Of a stretch of DNA of 64,000 nt, positions 41,927 to 50,586 are shown piece after piece; position 1 is the stretch's first letter; every line of letters begins with the position of its first letter. The DNA comes from CAJBVG01 sp943371425 (GTDB taxonomy: Bacteria > Bacteroidota > Bacteroidia > Sphingobacteriales > Sphingobacteriaceae), in the NCBI GenBank assembly GCA_943371425.1, contig CALRUR010000002.1, positions 124,001 through 188,000 of the forward strand, written 5' to 3'. A model generated the notes under the pieces. That model saw only the letters and a program-made list of their open reading frames with translations, was not told the DNA's origin and did no database searches. Made by a program: the position numbers and the translations under genes.

Positions 41927-42514
41927 ATGTTAACAATAAAAGAATATTACACATATGATGCTTTCTTTCAGTGGACTGGAGAGTTAGCCGCTAAATTTGC
42001 AACTTCAGGCCTAGATCAATCCGAAGAACATAAAAAGTTTACCCAACTGAATTATAAAAGAATGGAGCGTTGGAATAAAACATTCATTATAAATGATCAA
42101 TTGCTAAGTGTTTTGCAAAAACTATCCACCAAACAAACATGGGTGCTAATTACCGAAACATGGTGCGGAGATTCTGCACAATTGCTTCCGGGTATTGCTA
42201 AAATTGCGGCTACTTCTGATGAGGCAATTAGTCTTAAAATTATTTTAAGGGACGACAACCCAGACTGGATCAATGCTTACTTAACTAATGGCACCAAATC
42301 TATTCCAAAGCTTATATCTTTTGATGAAAATGGAACCGAACTTTTTGTATGGGGACCTCGCCCACAAGGAGCAATTGATATACATGCTCAATGGAAAGCC
42401 AACCCAGACAAAATTGATAAAGAACTGTTCCATGTAAATTTACATACATGGTATGGTAAAGATAAAGGAGCAGGTTTACAACATGAGTTCGAGAAATTAT
42501 TAACGAATCTTTAA
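41927..42514 (+). CDS. thioredoxin-like family protein
   Basis: 195 residues. The thioredoxin fold lies at residues 60-160 with TETWCGDSAQLLPGIAKIA in place of the active-site WCGPC, so only one cysteine remains. A cis-proline strand (SIPKLISFDENG) and the final helix are intact. The N-terminal 60 residues are helical and specific to this group (the Thioredoxin_9-like proteins of Bacteroidota). A single Cys suggests a monothiol or bacilliredoxin-like role rather than a normal dithiol reductase. It has its own promoter and is convergent with the Omp28-like gene, only 4 bp apart. Confidence 0.82.
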   Translation: MLTIKEYYTYDAFFQWTGELAAKFATSGLDQSEEHKKFTQLNYKRMERWNKTFIINDQLLSVLQKLSTKQTWVLITETWCGDSAQLLPGIAKIAATSDEAISLKIILRDDNPDWINAYLTNGTKSIPKLISFDENGTELFVWGPRPQGAIDIHAQWKANPDKIDKELFHVNLHTWYGKDKGAGLQHEFEKLLTNL

Positions 42515-42518
42515 TTTA

Positions 42519-43526
42519 TTATTGAACGATTAATTTTTTACTTGTTACTCCTTCATTCGTTATTATTTGCAACTGGTAAATTCCAGTTGATAAATCTTCA
42601 ATTTTAAAGAGTTTATTATTTATTTTTTCTGATCGAATAAGTTTACCTAATGCATCATAAATGTGTAGGTTGAAATTTGAAATAGATGATGATTCGATGC
42701 TTACGCTACCATTGCTAGGATTTGGGTATACTTCGAAGTCATTCTGAAGTGTGTTGTTGTTTAAGCCTGTACTGCTTTCAAAAGGGTTAAATAAAATACT
42801 TTGATATACTTCTTTCGTGTTTAAGTTTTGTACAAAAGCTACAATTCTTAATTCTTGTAAATCTTTAAAGTTTTCTACAGTCCATGTAAAAGGAATCGAC
42901 TCTTCTTCGTTCATCGCTTTTTTTGTTAAGGCATAACCATTTACGTTTGTCATAAATTTACGCATCACATAAGAGTAATAGGTTTCTGTATTGTTCCCAG
43001 GCGATGCTTTATAATCACTTTTCTCTACTCGTTTTTCAACCACCACAATAAATGCGGCTAAATTATCTGTTGTATTATTACTTAAAGAGCTAAATTTTAT
43101 AGAACCGGTTAAACTTCTATTTATCAAACTAATGTTGTTTTTGCTTATAGAGTAGCTTGAGTTTATAGATGCTCTGTTGTTTACGGTATTGTTTATCGCA
43201 TTTAAAAGATTTGCAGAATTATTTCGATAATAATTGCCATCTAGAATACTATATGGAACACCAAAACTTCCATAAAAATCTACACGAGCATCAGATTCTG
43301 TTGGATTTTCATAATACATAGAATCTAAATAGGGGAAAGCAGTATGGTATACAATAGCCGCTATTTTAGCAGGGTTTGTATCAACATAATTTAAAATGGG
43401 AGGGGTAGAACTGGCACATGGAGGGCATCCAGAATTACTAAATTGTTCAAGTAACACTACTCTTGTTTGTGCATTTGTTGAAATTACAAACAGTGTAAAG
43501 ATCAAAAAGGTTGTTAATTTTTTCAT
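42519..43526 (-). CDS. Omp28-like secreted protein with T9SS type-A domain
   Basis: 335 residues, signal peptide MKKLTTFLIFTLFVISTNAQ. Residues 20-240 form a thioredoxin-like Omp28 region: LLEQFSNSGCPPCASSTPPILNYV carries a CxxC, followed by YGSFGVPYSILDGNYYRN. The last 75 residues hold the type-A sorting signal (FEVYPNPSNGSVSIES, IYDALGKLIRSEKI, LSTGIYQLQI). It should be exported by T9SS and retain a disulfide-capable site at the cell surface. Convergent with the thioredoxin-like gene, so the two are not co-transcribed. Confidence 0.88.
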   Translation of the reverse strand: MKKLTTFLIFTLFVISTNAQTRVVLLEQFSNSGCPPCASSTPPILNYVDTNPAKIAAIVYHTAFPYLDSMYYENPTESDARVDFYGSFGVPYSILDGNYYRNNSANLLNAINNTVNNRASINSSYSISKNNISLINRSLTGSIKFSSLSNNTTDNLAAFIVVVEKRVEKSDYKASPGNNTETYYSYVMRKFMTNVNGYALTKKAMNEEESIPFTWTVENFKDLQELRIVAFVQNLNTKEVYQSILFNPFESSTGLNNNTLQNDFEVYPNPSNGSVSIESSSISNFNLHIYDALGKLIRSEKINNKLFKIEDLSTGIYQLQIITNEGVTSKKLIVQ

Positions 43527-43651
43527 GTTCGATGTATTTAATTATATATCAAATTTATGTCTATATGGTTTTGAAATTTGTCGTGTAGGCGACATAGCTC
43601 AATTATTTTCTAATAGAAGGTAGATTTTATAAAATACTGATTGATATTTTT

Positions 43652-43659
43652 TACTTTTG
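43652..43659 (+). promoter_or_regulatory. queD -7 promoter box TACTTTTG
   Basis: Exact TAnnTTTG only 4 bases before the queD ATG. The start site would be at or next to the ATG, giving a leaderless message. Confidence 0.5.
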
Positions 43660-43663
43660 TGAC

Positions 43664-44083
43664 ATGTTAAAAGTCACTAAAATATTCCGTTTCGAAACTG
43701 CTCATGCCATACACGGTTATGAAGGCTTGTGTAAAAACATACACGGGCATTCTTACATCCTCCATGTTACGGTAGGTATACCCAATCAAAACGACGAATA
43801 TTTGCCAAGCACAGGTTTTATTATCGACTTTAAAGATCTAAAGAAAATAATAAACGAAGCGGTGGTGAAGCCTTTTGACCATGCCTTGATTCTCTCTGAA
43901 GCGTTTTTAGAACTCCACCCCGATATGAAAAAGATGGATAACCTACATATTTGGAAAATGGAGCCAAGCGTGGAAAATATCCTGATCTACATAAAAAACA
44001 AAATAATAGACAAATTTCCAGATAAGGTTACATTGTGTAACTTGAAATTATACGAAACAAGCGATTCATACGCAGAATTATAA
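43664..44083 (+). CDS. queD: 6-pyruvoyl-tetrahydropterin/6-carboxytetrahydropterin synthase
   Basis: 139 residues, the normal size. Zinc histidines are H14 (FETAHAI), H27 and H29 (CKNIHGHSY), and the catalytic cysteine is C23. The late DHALIL and the glutamate in LYETSDSYAEL are also conserved. Bacterial members convert 7,8-dihydroneopterin triphosphate to carboxytetrahydropterin for queuosine synthesis. No other queuosine gene is beside it, so the queD role is the family default rather than proven. Its promoter predicts a leaderless transcript. Confidence 0.88.
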   Translation: MLKVTKIFRFETAHAIHGYEGLCKNIHGHSYILHVTVGIPNQNDEYLPSTGFIIDFKDLKKIINEAVVKPFDHALILSEAFLELHPDMKKMDNLHIWKMEPSVENILIYIKNKIIDKFPDKVTLCNLKLYETSDSYAEL

Positions 44084-44089
44084 GCTTCC

Positions 44090-44097
44090 TATATTTG
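44090..44097 (+). promoter_or_regulatory. -7 promoter box TATATTTG
   Basis: Exact TAnnTTTG 42 bases before the next ATG and 6 bases after the queD stop, so the large T9SS protein gene is not simply dependent on queD transcription. Confidence 0.45.
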
Positions 44098-44138
44098 GCA
44101 TACTTTTTGGCTTTGCGTAGCCGAACTAACCAATTTTA

Positions 44139-47100
44139 ATGAAAAAGCTATACATCACGCTATTCTTAGCATTTGCTTTTATCGTTAACCATACATACGC
44201 CGACCATTTTGTGGGGTATGATATGTGTATGATAAATGTTAAAAATACAAATGGATCACCTACAGATTTGTACAAATTCAGATTAAGAATTTTTAGAGAT
44301 GTTTTAGGTATCCCGATTCCAACATCGGCTACTTTTACCATTTATAAAAACAGTAACAACGCCGCTATTGGTACATTTACCGCTACAAAAATTAACCCAC
44401 AAACATTTTTATCTTACCCTCCAGAAGAGTGCCCACCTGCACAAGCTCAATTACGTGTGGAGTTAGGTATTTATGAAAGCCCTGAAATAAATTACGCCAC
44501 CTTAACAGACCCTGCTGGTTATTATGTAAGCTCTACCTCTTGTTGTAGAAATGCTGGTATAGTAAATGTTGAAGGTAATTCGTGGTCATATGGAGTTACC
44601 TTTACCATGGATTTTCCGCGTATTGGCACAGGTACAATTACAAGATATAATTCATCACCAGAATATAAAAAAGTGCCCTTAACATTTTTCTGTGTAGGAA
44701 AACCATATACATTAGATTGGAACGTAGTAGATCCGGATGGCGATTCATTGGTTTATTCTTTAGAGATTCCATTAGACGATGATGGTACAAAGCCTTTCAC
44801 CTTAATTCCTTATGCTGCAGGGTATAACTTTTATTATAATATTTTAGATGGAGTACCAGATTTATCTATTAACTCCAAAACTGGTATTATCAATTTTATA
44901 CCTACACGAGCCGGTAAATATTTAGTGGCATTTAAGGTTGAAGAGTTTCGGAAAATTGCAGGAGTGCCCACCAAAATTGGTGAAATACGGCGAGAGTACC
45001 AATTAGAAACTGTGCTTTGCCCAGAGGCTCCACCTGTTACCGAAAATCAAAATAACCAGAAGAAAATAATTGTTGATACCATAAATTATCCGAACGATTT
45101 TGAGATGACCTTTACCTCTCGAGATTCACCTACTGATTCGCTATTTATGTACATGCTGCCTAATATTGCACCAGGAGAGAACGTATTAGATCCAAGTTCC
45201 TTAAATGGTAAATGGGGAGAGGTTGGGTTTTTAGTAGGTGGGGCAGATGCTCAAAACCTAATAATTGAAGGCCAGGCACAAGTAATTGGCCAGTTTAAAT
45301 GGAGTCCTCGTTGTACACATGTTAGGTCTAAACCCTATCAGTTTACAGTGGTGGTGCGCGACAAAACTTGTCCATCGCCTTTTTATGATTCGACCTTTGT
45401 AACACTTTATGTAAATAAGAACGACAATGTGGAGCCAATATTTACCAATAGATATTTGAGCAATCCCGATACCATTAAATCAACCACTGCATCAAACAAA
45501 AAAGTTAAAAAATATTTTGTTAAAGCAGGTGATACCTTCCAGTTAACAGGCGACTCTATTATTAAAACATATGATAGAGATTCGGCACAGGTGGTAAATA
45601 TTAGCATGGATCCAGACCCAAACAATGGGGCTGTAATTAGCAAATTTGTGTTTAGTGCAAACCCACAAGTTGTACATTCTACCGCAAGTTTTAGTTGGAA
45701 AACAGAATGCGAAGATAATAGAGAGCTTCCCTATAAAATCAGGTTTTATGCATATGATAATGATTGTAAAAAGCCTGACTCTGTTTATTTTGATGTAGAA
45801 ATTTACATACGAGACCAACCCAATAAGAAAGTGGAGATAAGCGCTAAAACTCCCAATACGATTCGTATTCCGGAAGGTAAAACAGATAGTTTTTTTGTTT
45901 ATTTATACGATACAACAGAAGTAAACATCAATAAATATAAAAACATAACCTTACAACCCGACCTTTCTGATTTTGCTGCAGTTGCAGCTGTTGGAGGTGC
46001 AAATATATTGTACACAAATTTAAATGGTACCGATAGTTTAAAAGTTAAATTCACTTGGACCCCAACTTGTGCCAATGTACGTTTAGAGCCATACCGATTA
46101 ATTTTGAGAACCTTTGATGAAGGATGCCCTCAAATAAATAATTACGATACCGTATTTGTGTATGCTGATGGGCCTTTTAACTCTGCACCAGAATTTAGAA
46201 CACCTACTAATGCTACCATCAATGTAATAGATACTACCATTTATGGAGGAGATTTATTTAACTATTCAGTGTTTGCAGTTGATACCAATACCCGATTTGA
46301 TTCTGTGTATTTAAGTTTAGATTATACCACTGATATTACAAACCCTGCTGTGGTTTCTAACATTGCTTATTTATTACCAAGCATGGGTAAAGATTCTGCC
46401 AGAGCTAATTTAATATGGCAAAGTACCTGTGCCGATATTCGCACAGGCTCTTATACAGCAAGAGTTATTGCAAAAGATAATGAATGTGTGAACCCAGAAG
46501 TTAGTCAGTTGGTTTTTAACATTACCGTTTTAGAACGACCAAACAGCATACCTTATTTTAGTTTTGCAAATACATTGGAAACGGTTGATACTATTTATGC
46601 TGGCCAAACGTATAACTTCTTATTATCATCTGTAGATACCAGTGCAACTGAAATAATTACTATTGACACTGTTTATACAAATATTCCATTTAATTTACCA
46701 AAGCCAATAATACCGAGAGCTATAGGGCTAGGAGTGGATACTGTAAAAACAATTATAAATTGGTTTGCAGATTGTAGTTTAATAAGAGAGGAGCCTTATA
46801 TTTTGAAGTTTGCAACATGGGATGAAGCATGTAGAAATCCGAAAGATTCTTCGCGACATGTATTTAAATTATACATAAAACGTAACCCATTATTGCAACC
46901 AAGTTTTGTAAATGCAGAAAATAAAACCATAGAATTAGTTGCCGGCGAAAGTTTCACACTCGAATTGAATTCTCAGAGCGCTTTACAAAGTGATTCTATA
47001 CAAATTTTATCTACAGGCGATGTATATGCTGGTATACCGGGCAACCATGCTACTTTCGAAAATACTACTGTAGGCAATGCTGTATTTAAATGGGTAACCT

Positions 47101-47474
47101 CTTGCGATCAAATACGCGACAGTGCATATACAGTATTCTTTACTACCTCTAACCCACCTTGTAAAACGGACGAAGAAGGTTTTAACATTAAATTTAAAGT
47201 AATACCAAACACAGATGTAATAAGCCCAATTCCAAATGTGTTTAGCCCTAATGAAGATGGTAAAAACGATGTATACAAAATCATCGATCAGTACAAAGTA
47301 TATTGCGATCCAGGGTTTAAATTCACCATTTTTAATAGGTATGGAAAAGTGCTATTCGAATCAAACAATCCAGAGTTTGAGTGGAAAGCAGATGGATTGG
47401 GTTCTGGTACGTATTTCTACACTTTAGAGTCGAGGGCGAGGTCGCAGAGTGGAACGATAGATATTATTAAATAG
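44139..47474 (+). CDS. large surface protein with type-B T9SS (CHU_C) C-terminal domain
   Basis: 1111 residues with signal peptide MKKLYITLFLAFAFIVNHTYA. The mature N-terminus (DHFVGYDMCMINVKN) starts a region of about 545 residues that is homologous to the protein at 50587-53043. Several following repeats of about 120 residues share CTHVRSKPYQFTVVVRDKTCP-like motifs (C-x-x-x-R, then PY, then D-x-x-C-P), suggesting disulfide-linked Ig-like domains. The last 85 residues (PNVFSPNEDGKNDVYKI, FTIFNRYGKVLFESN, GTYFYTLES) are the gliding-motility-associated CHU_C domain, the type-B sorting signal for T9SS. It is probably a surface adhesin or structural protein. The gene ends at a perfect 23-bp inverted repeat. 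Confidence 0.88.
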   Translation: MKKLYITLFLAFAFIVNHTYADHFVGYDMCMINVKNTNGSPTDLYKFRLRIFRDVLGIPIPTSATFTIYKNSNNAAIGTFTATKINPQTFLSYPPEECPPAQAQLRVELGIYESPEINYATLTDPAGYYVSSTSCCRNAGIVNVEGNSWSYGVTFTMDFPRIGTGTITRYNSSPEYKKVPLTFFCVGKPYTLDWNVVDPDGDSLVYSLEIPLDDDGTKPFTLIPYAAGYNFYYNILDGVPDLSINSKTGIINFIPTRAGKYLVAFKVEEFRKIAGVPTKIGEIRREYQLETVLCPEAPPVTENQNNQKKIIVDTINYPNDFEMTFTSRDSPTDSLFMYMLPNIAPGENVLDPSSLNGKWGEVGFLVGGADAQNLIIEGQAQVIGQFKWSPRCTHVRSKPYQFTVVVRDKTCPSPFYDSTFVTLYVNKNDNVEPIFTNRYLSNPDTIKSTTASNKKVKKYFVKAGDTFQLTGDSIIKTYDRDSAQVVNISMDPDPNNGAVISKFVFSANPQVVHSTASFSWKTECEDNRELPYKIRFYAYDNDCKKPDSVYFDVEIYIRDQPNKKVEISAKTPNTIRIPEGKTDSFFVYLYDTTEVNINKYKNITLQPDLSDFAAVAAVGGANILYTNLNGTDSLKVKFTWTPTCANVRLEPYRLILRTFDEGCPQINNYDTVFVYADGPFNSAPEFRTPTNATINVIDTTIYGGDLFNYSVFAVDTNTRFDSVYLSLDYTTDITNPAVVSNIAYLLPSMGKDSARANLIWQSTCADIRTGSYTARVIAKDNECVNPEVSQLVFNITVLERPNSIPYFSFANTLETVDTIYAGQTYNFLLSSVDTSATEIITIDTVYTNIPFNLPKPIIPRAIGLGVDTVKTIINWFADCSLIREEPYILKFATWDEACRNPKDSSRHVFKLYIKRNPLLQPSFVNAENKTIELVAGESFTLELNSQSALQSDSIQILSTGDVYAGIPGNHATFENTTVGNAVFKWVTSCDQIRDSAYTVFFTTSNPPCKTDEEGFNIKFKVIPNTDVISPIPNVFSPNEDGKNDVYKIIDQYKVYCDPGFKFTIFNRYGKVLFESNNPEFEWKADGLGSGTYFYTLESRARSQSGTIDIIK

Positions 47475-47475
47475 A

Positions 47476-47548
47476 CTTTAGTAGTTAGTAGTTAGTCTTT
47501 AGTAGTTAGAATCGTTTCTAACGACTAACTACTAAAGACTAACTACTT
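47476..47548. terminator. 23-bp perfect inverted repeat between convergent genes
   Basis: 47487-47509 and 47525-47547 are exact reverse complements with a 15-base loop. The arms are AGTAGTT/TAGTCTT words at period 7. It separates the type-B surface protein (+) from the GH92 gene (-). Confidence 0.78.
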
Positions 47549-47549
47549 A

Positions 47550-50420
47550 TTATTTAATTCCAATTTCATCTACAAAAATAAACGCATCGCCGCCGGCGCC
47601 CTGGTGCCACTCGGGTAATAAACCAAAGTTTATGGCTTTAATTTTTATATATCGTGCTTTTACATCTTGCAGCTTAGCTTCAAAATCTTTTACCTGCACA
47701 GCATAATCTGTTGCGGGTACTTTATTATAAATGGTAGTGTTTAGCCTGAATATATTTCCATCATTAGATGTCCAAATTTCTACTTGCCTTGGCATTAAAA
47801 TCCATGAGCGAGTATCTTGTAAAAAACCAATGGATACTTGTTTAATTTCAGTTTCTGTTTTTAAATCAACGTTGGCTTCAAAATCTTGCGATTGGTAACC
47901 TTGCCATCCGCCCATCCGCCAATCTGTATTCCCTCTTAAACCATCTATTATACCGTTCGGTCCATCTGCTGAGTATTGTTTATTATAAGTACTTCTGAGT
48001 TGTACTTCCCAATCGTTTTTAATTTGATGAAATTTAGTGCTTGTGAAATTGCTAATTGCTCCGTTTCGTTTTGCATACGCATAAACAGTGCAAGAGCGAT
48101 TTACGAAAAAAGGGCCTCTGTATTTTTGAGCAAATTTAATACTTGGCGAATCTACACTGTAATATAATTCTATGGTAGAATCGAGTGCTCTGTCTGGGAG
48201 TGATAATTCAACATTACTGAAATCTTTAAACACATGTTTAATAGATGAAATAACAGGAGCTGTAAGTTTAATATTCTCTATAGGCTTAATGCCGTTTTCT
48301 TGATAAATCTTCTTTTCATTATCTTCATACTTTAAACTCCATCCAAGTTCTATAATATTATGTGATAGTTTTTTATATGCAAAGCCTGGTTCAGATCTTA
48401 ATGGGCCTGCGGCTCTTGCAACAGTTGGATAAGAAGTTTTTCCAGAGCTATTATCTACTACATCAAAATAATTATTTGGAGAGTTATGTATTTTAACTTG
48501 CCTAAACAACGGAACTCCAAATTCATATTCTGCTTTACCTGGGCAAACCGGGTAAAAGCCCATCGCACTAAATACGTACCAAGCACTCATTTGTCCGCAA
48601 TCGTCGTTTCCGCACAAACCATCGGGTGCAGGAGAGTAAAGGCTATCTAAAATTTGGCGTATGTATTTTTGTTTATCATTATGTTCTAGTAAATATGCGT
48701 AGTTGTGGCTAGGTTCATTTCCATGTGCATATTGCCCAACTAATCCCGTAATATCACTTTGTGTTCTGCCTGTAGTTTTGCTATCGGCTTCAAAAAGTTT
48801 TAAAACATTTTTTGGTTTTTCTGTTGAGTGAGGGATGAAGAAAGAGTATTGCCAAGCATTCGCTTCAGTGTAATGATTGTTTACTTCTGTAGGGTTAAAT
48901 GGCTTTAGCCAATCGCCATTTTTACGAGGCCGCATATAACCTGTGTTTACATCGTACACATTGCGCCATGCTTGCGTAAAAGTGCCAAAATATTCTGCAT
49001 CTTTAGTTTGTCCGAGAGCTTTTGCGATTTCAGACACACACCACATATCATAACAATACTCCAGCGTTTTACTTACACTTTCGCTGGCATCGTCTATTTG
49101 TAAATAACCGCGTGCTCTAAACTTGTCGAGTGCAAATCTGTCGCTCATGGCTTCTGCTTTTACTGCAGGGTAGAGCTCTGCTAATATTTTTTTATCAATT
49201 ACATTTTTAACATAAGCATCTAGTATCACACTTACCGAATGGAAGCCAATCATACAATTGGTTTCGTTGTTCCAAAGTTCCCACATGGGTAATCTTCTGC
49301 TTTGATTGTACTGAGCCAAAAAACTCAACATAAAATCTTTGCTGCGGGGCTTATCAATAATATTCAATAATGGATGTAAAGCACGATGCGTATCCCAAAG
49401 AGAATACAAAGTGTAATAATTACTAAGGCTTAGGTGTATTTTACCATCTCGCCCACGGTACCTTTTGTCAACATCACTCAATACATTGGGGTGTATCATG
49501 CAATGGTAAAGGGCGGTGTAAAAAGTAATTTTGTTTACTTCATTAGGATCTATCACCTCAATTTTTTTCAATTCTTTTTCCCATGAGGAAATGGCCTGCT
49601 GATGTACTAGGTTAAAATCCCAATGTGGAATTTCTGTTTGTACATTTAGTTCGGCATTATTTTCATCAACACTAGAGATGCCCGTTTTTACAATGATCTC
49701 ATCGCCCTTTTTTACATGATAGTATAAAAACAAAACGTCATCGGTAGTGGAACTACCAGTTTTATAACTACGTGCTACAAATGCATTTTTAGAAACTTCG
49801 AATGCATAATAAACTAATTGATCTTCTGCCCATGCTTTAGACCTCCTGTAACCTCTGTATTTGCTAGCATTTACGCGTTCTATTTTGCTATCAATCAATT
49901 GATCGCGGTGCCCTAAATTTAAACTGATGCAGCCAATTCCATCTTTCTGGAAAGTATATTTTTGCATTCCAGCTCTTGTAGTGGCTGTTAATTCTACATT
50001 AATATTTTCAATTGCCACCGCATAATATCCAGCACTTGCTTTTTCATTTTTATGTTTAAAAGAAGCTACAAAATTTTGTGGTCTACGGGTATTGTTTTTA
50101 TCAAAATCATTTTCATCTGCATAACCTGGCATAAAGGCTATATCACCATAATCGCTACAACCAGTTCCACTTAAATGAGTATGCGAAAAACCATAAATTA
50201 AACTATCCGAATAATGGTAACCGCTGCAACCATCCCAAGATCCATCTATACGGGTATCCGGACTTAATTGCACCATGCCGAAAGGAGTAGTAGCTCCCGG
50301 AAAGGTATGCCCATGTGCATCTGTTCCAACAAAGGGGTTTACGTATTTATGAAGGGTTTGAGCATAGGAACTGCTTTCTAGACTAATAAGTATGCTTAAG
50401 GTTAGAATAATGGGTTTCAT
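47550..50420 (-). CDS. GH92 family alpha-mannosidase-like glycosidase
   Basis: 956 residues, signal peptide MKPIILTLSILISLESSSYAQ. The GH92 N-terminal domain begins with YVNPFVGTDAHGHTFPGATTPFGMVQLSPDTR and the (alpha/alpha)6 domain follows; the catalytic acid region reads CGNDDCGQMSAWYVFSAMGFYPVCPG, with NHYTEANAWQYSFFIPH in the substrate site. Beyond residue 740 there is a chitobiase-type FN3-like segment and a discoidin-like domain to the end. GH92 enzymes are calcium-dependent exo-alpha-mannosidases. There is no T9SS signal, so it is probably periplasmic. It stands between two paralogous surface protein genes. Confidence 0.93.
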   Translation of the reverse strand: MKPIILTLSILISLESSSYAQTLHKYVNPFVGTDAHGHTFPGATTPFGMVQLSPDTRIDGSWDGCSGYHYSDSLIYGFSHTHLSGTGCSDYGDIAFMPGYADENDFDKNNTRRPQNFVASFKHKNEKASAGYYAVAIENINVELTATTRAGMQKYTFQKDGIGCISLNLGHRDQLIDSKIERVNASKYRGYRRSKAWAEDQLVYYAFEVSKNAFVARSYKTGSSTTDDVLFLYYHVKKGDEIIVKTGISSVDENNAELNVQTEIPHWDFNLVHQQAISSWEKELKKIEVIDPNEVNKITFYTALYHCMIHPNVLSDVDKRYRGRDGKIHLSLSNYYTLYSLWDTHRALHPLLNIIDKPRSKDFMLSFLAQYNQSRRLPMWELWNNETNCMIGFHSVSVILDAYVKNVIDKKILAELYPAVKAEAMSDRFALDKFRARGYLQIDDASESVSKTLEYCYDMWCVSEIAKALGQTKDAEYFGTFTQAWRNVYDVNTGYMRPRKNGDWLKPFNPTEVNNHYTEANAWQYSFFIPHSTEKPKNVLKLFEADSKTTGRTQSDITGLVGQYAHGNEPSHNYAYLLEHNDKQKYIRQILDSLYSPAPDGLCGNDDCGQMSAWYVFSAMGFYPVCPGKAEYEFGVPLFRQVKIHNSPNNYFDVVDNSSGKTSYPTVARAAGPLRSEPGFAYKKLSHNIIELGWSLKYEDNEKKIYQENGIKPIENIKLTAPVISSIKHVFKDFSNVELSLPDRALDSTIELYYSVDSPSIKFAQKYRGPFFVNRSCTVYAYAKRNGAISNFTSTKFHQIKNDWEVQLRSTYNKQYSADGPNGIIDGLRGNTDWRMGGWQGYQSQDFEANVDLKTETEIKQVSIGFLQDTRSWILMPRQVEIWTSNDGNIFRLNTTIYNKVPATDYAVQVKDFEAKLQDVKARYIKIKAINFGLLPEWHQGAGGDAFIFVDEIGIK

Positions 50421-50439
50421 ACACTAAGATAGGGTTAAA

Positions 50440-50545
50440 TTGTGAATTGTGAATTATGAATTGTGAGTTGTGAATTATTGGAAATTAGTTAACAAGGCCC
50501 TATTATGAGCATACGAGTACACTATCACACGAGCACACGAACTTG
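50440..50545. repeat. GTGAATT array and GAGCACAC array
   Basis: 50440-50477 holds GTGAATT/ATGAATT at period 7. 50507-50541 holds CGAGTACA, CTATCACA, CGAGCACA at period 8, a word related to the arms at 31201-31279. It lies in the divergent spacer upstream of two genes. Confidence 0.65.
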
Positions 50546-50586
50546 GTATAGTTATTGTTTATCCAATTATAACTACAACCAACCAT

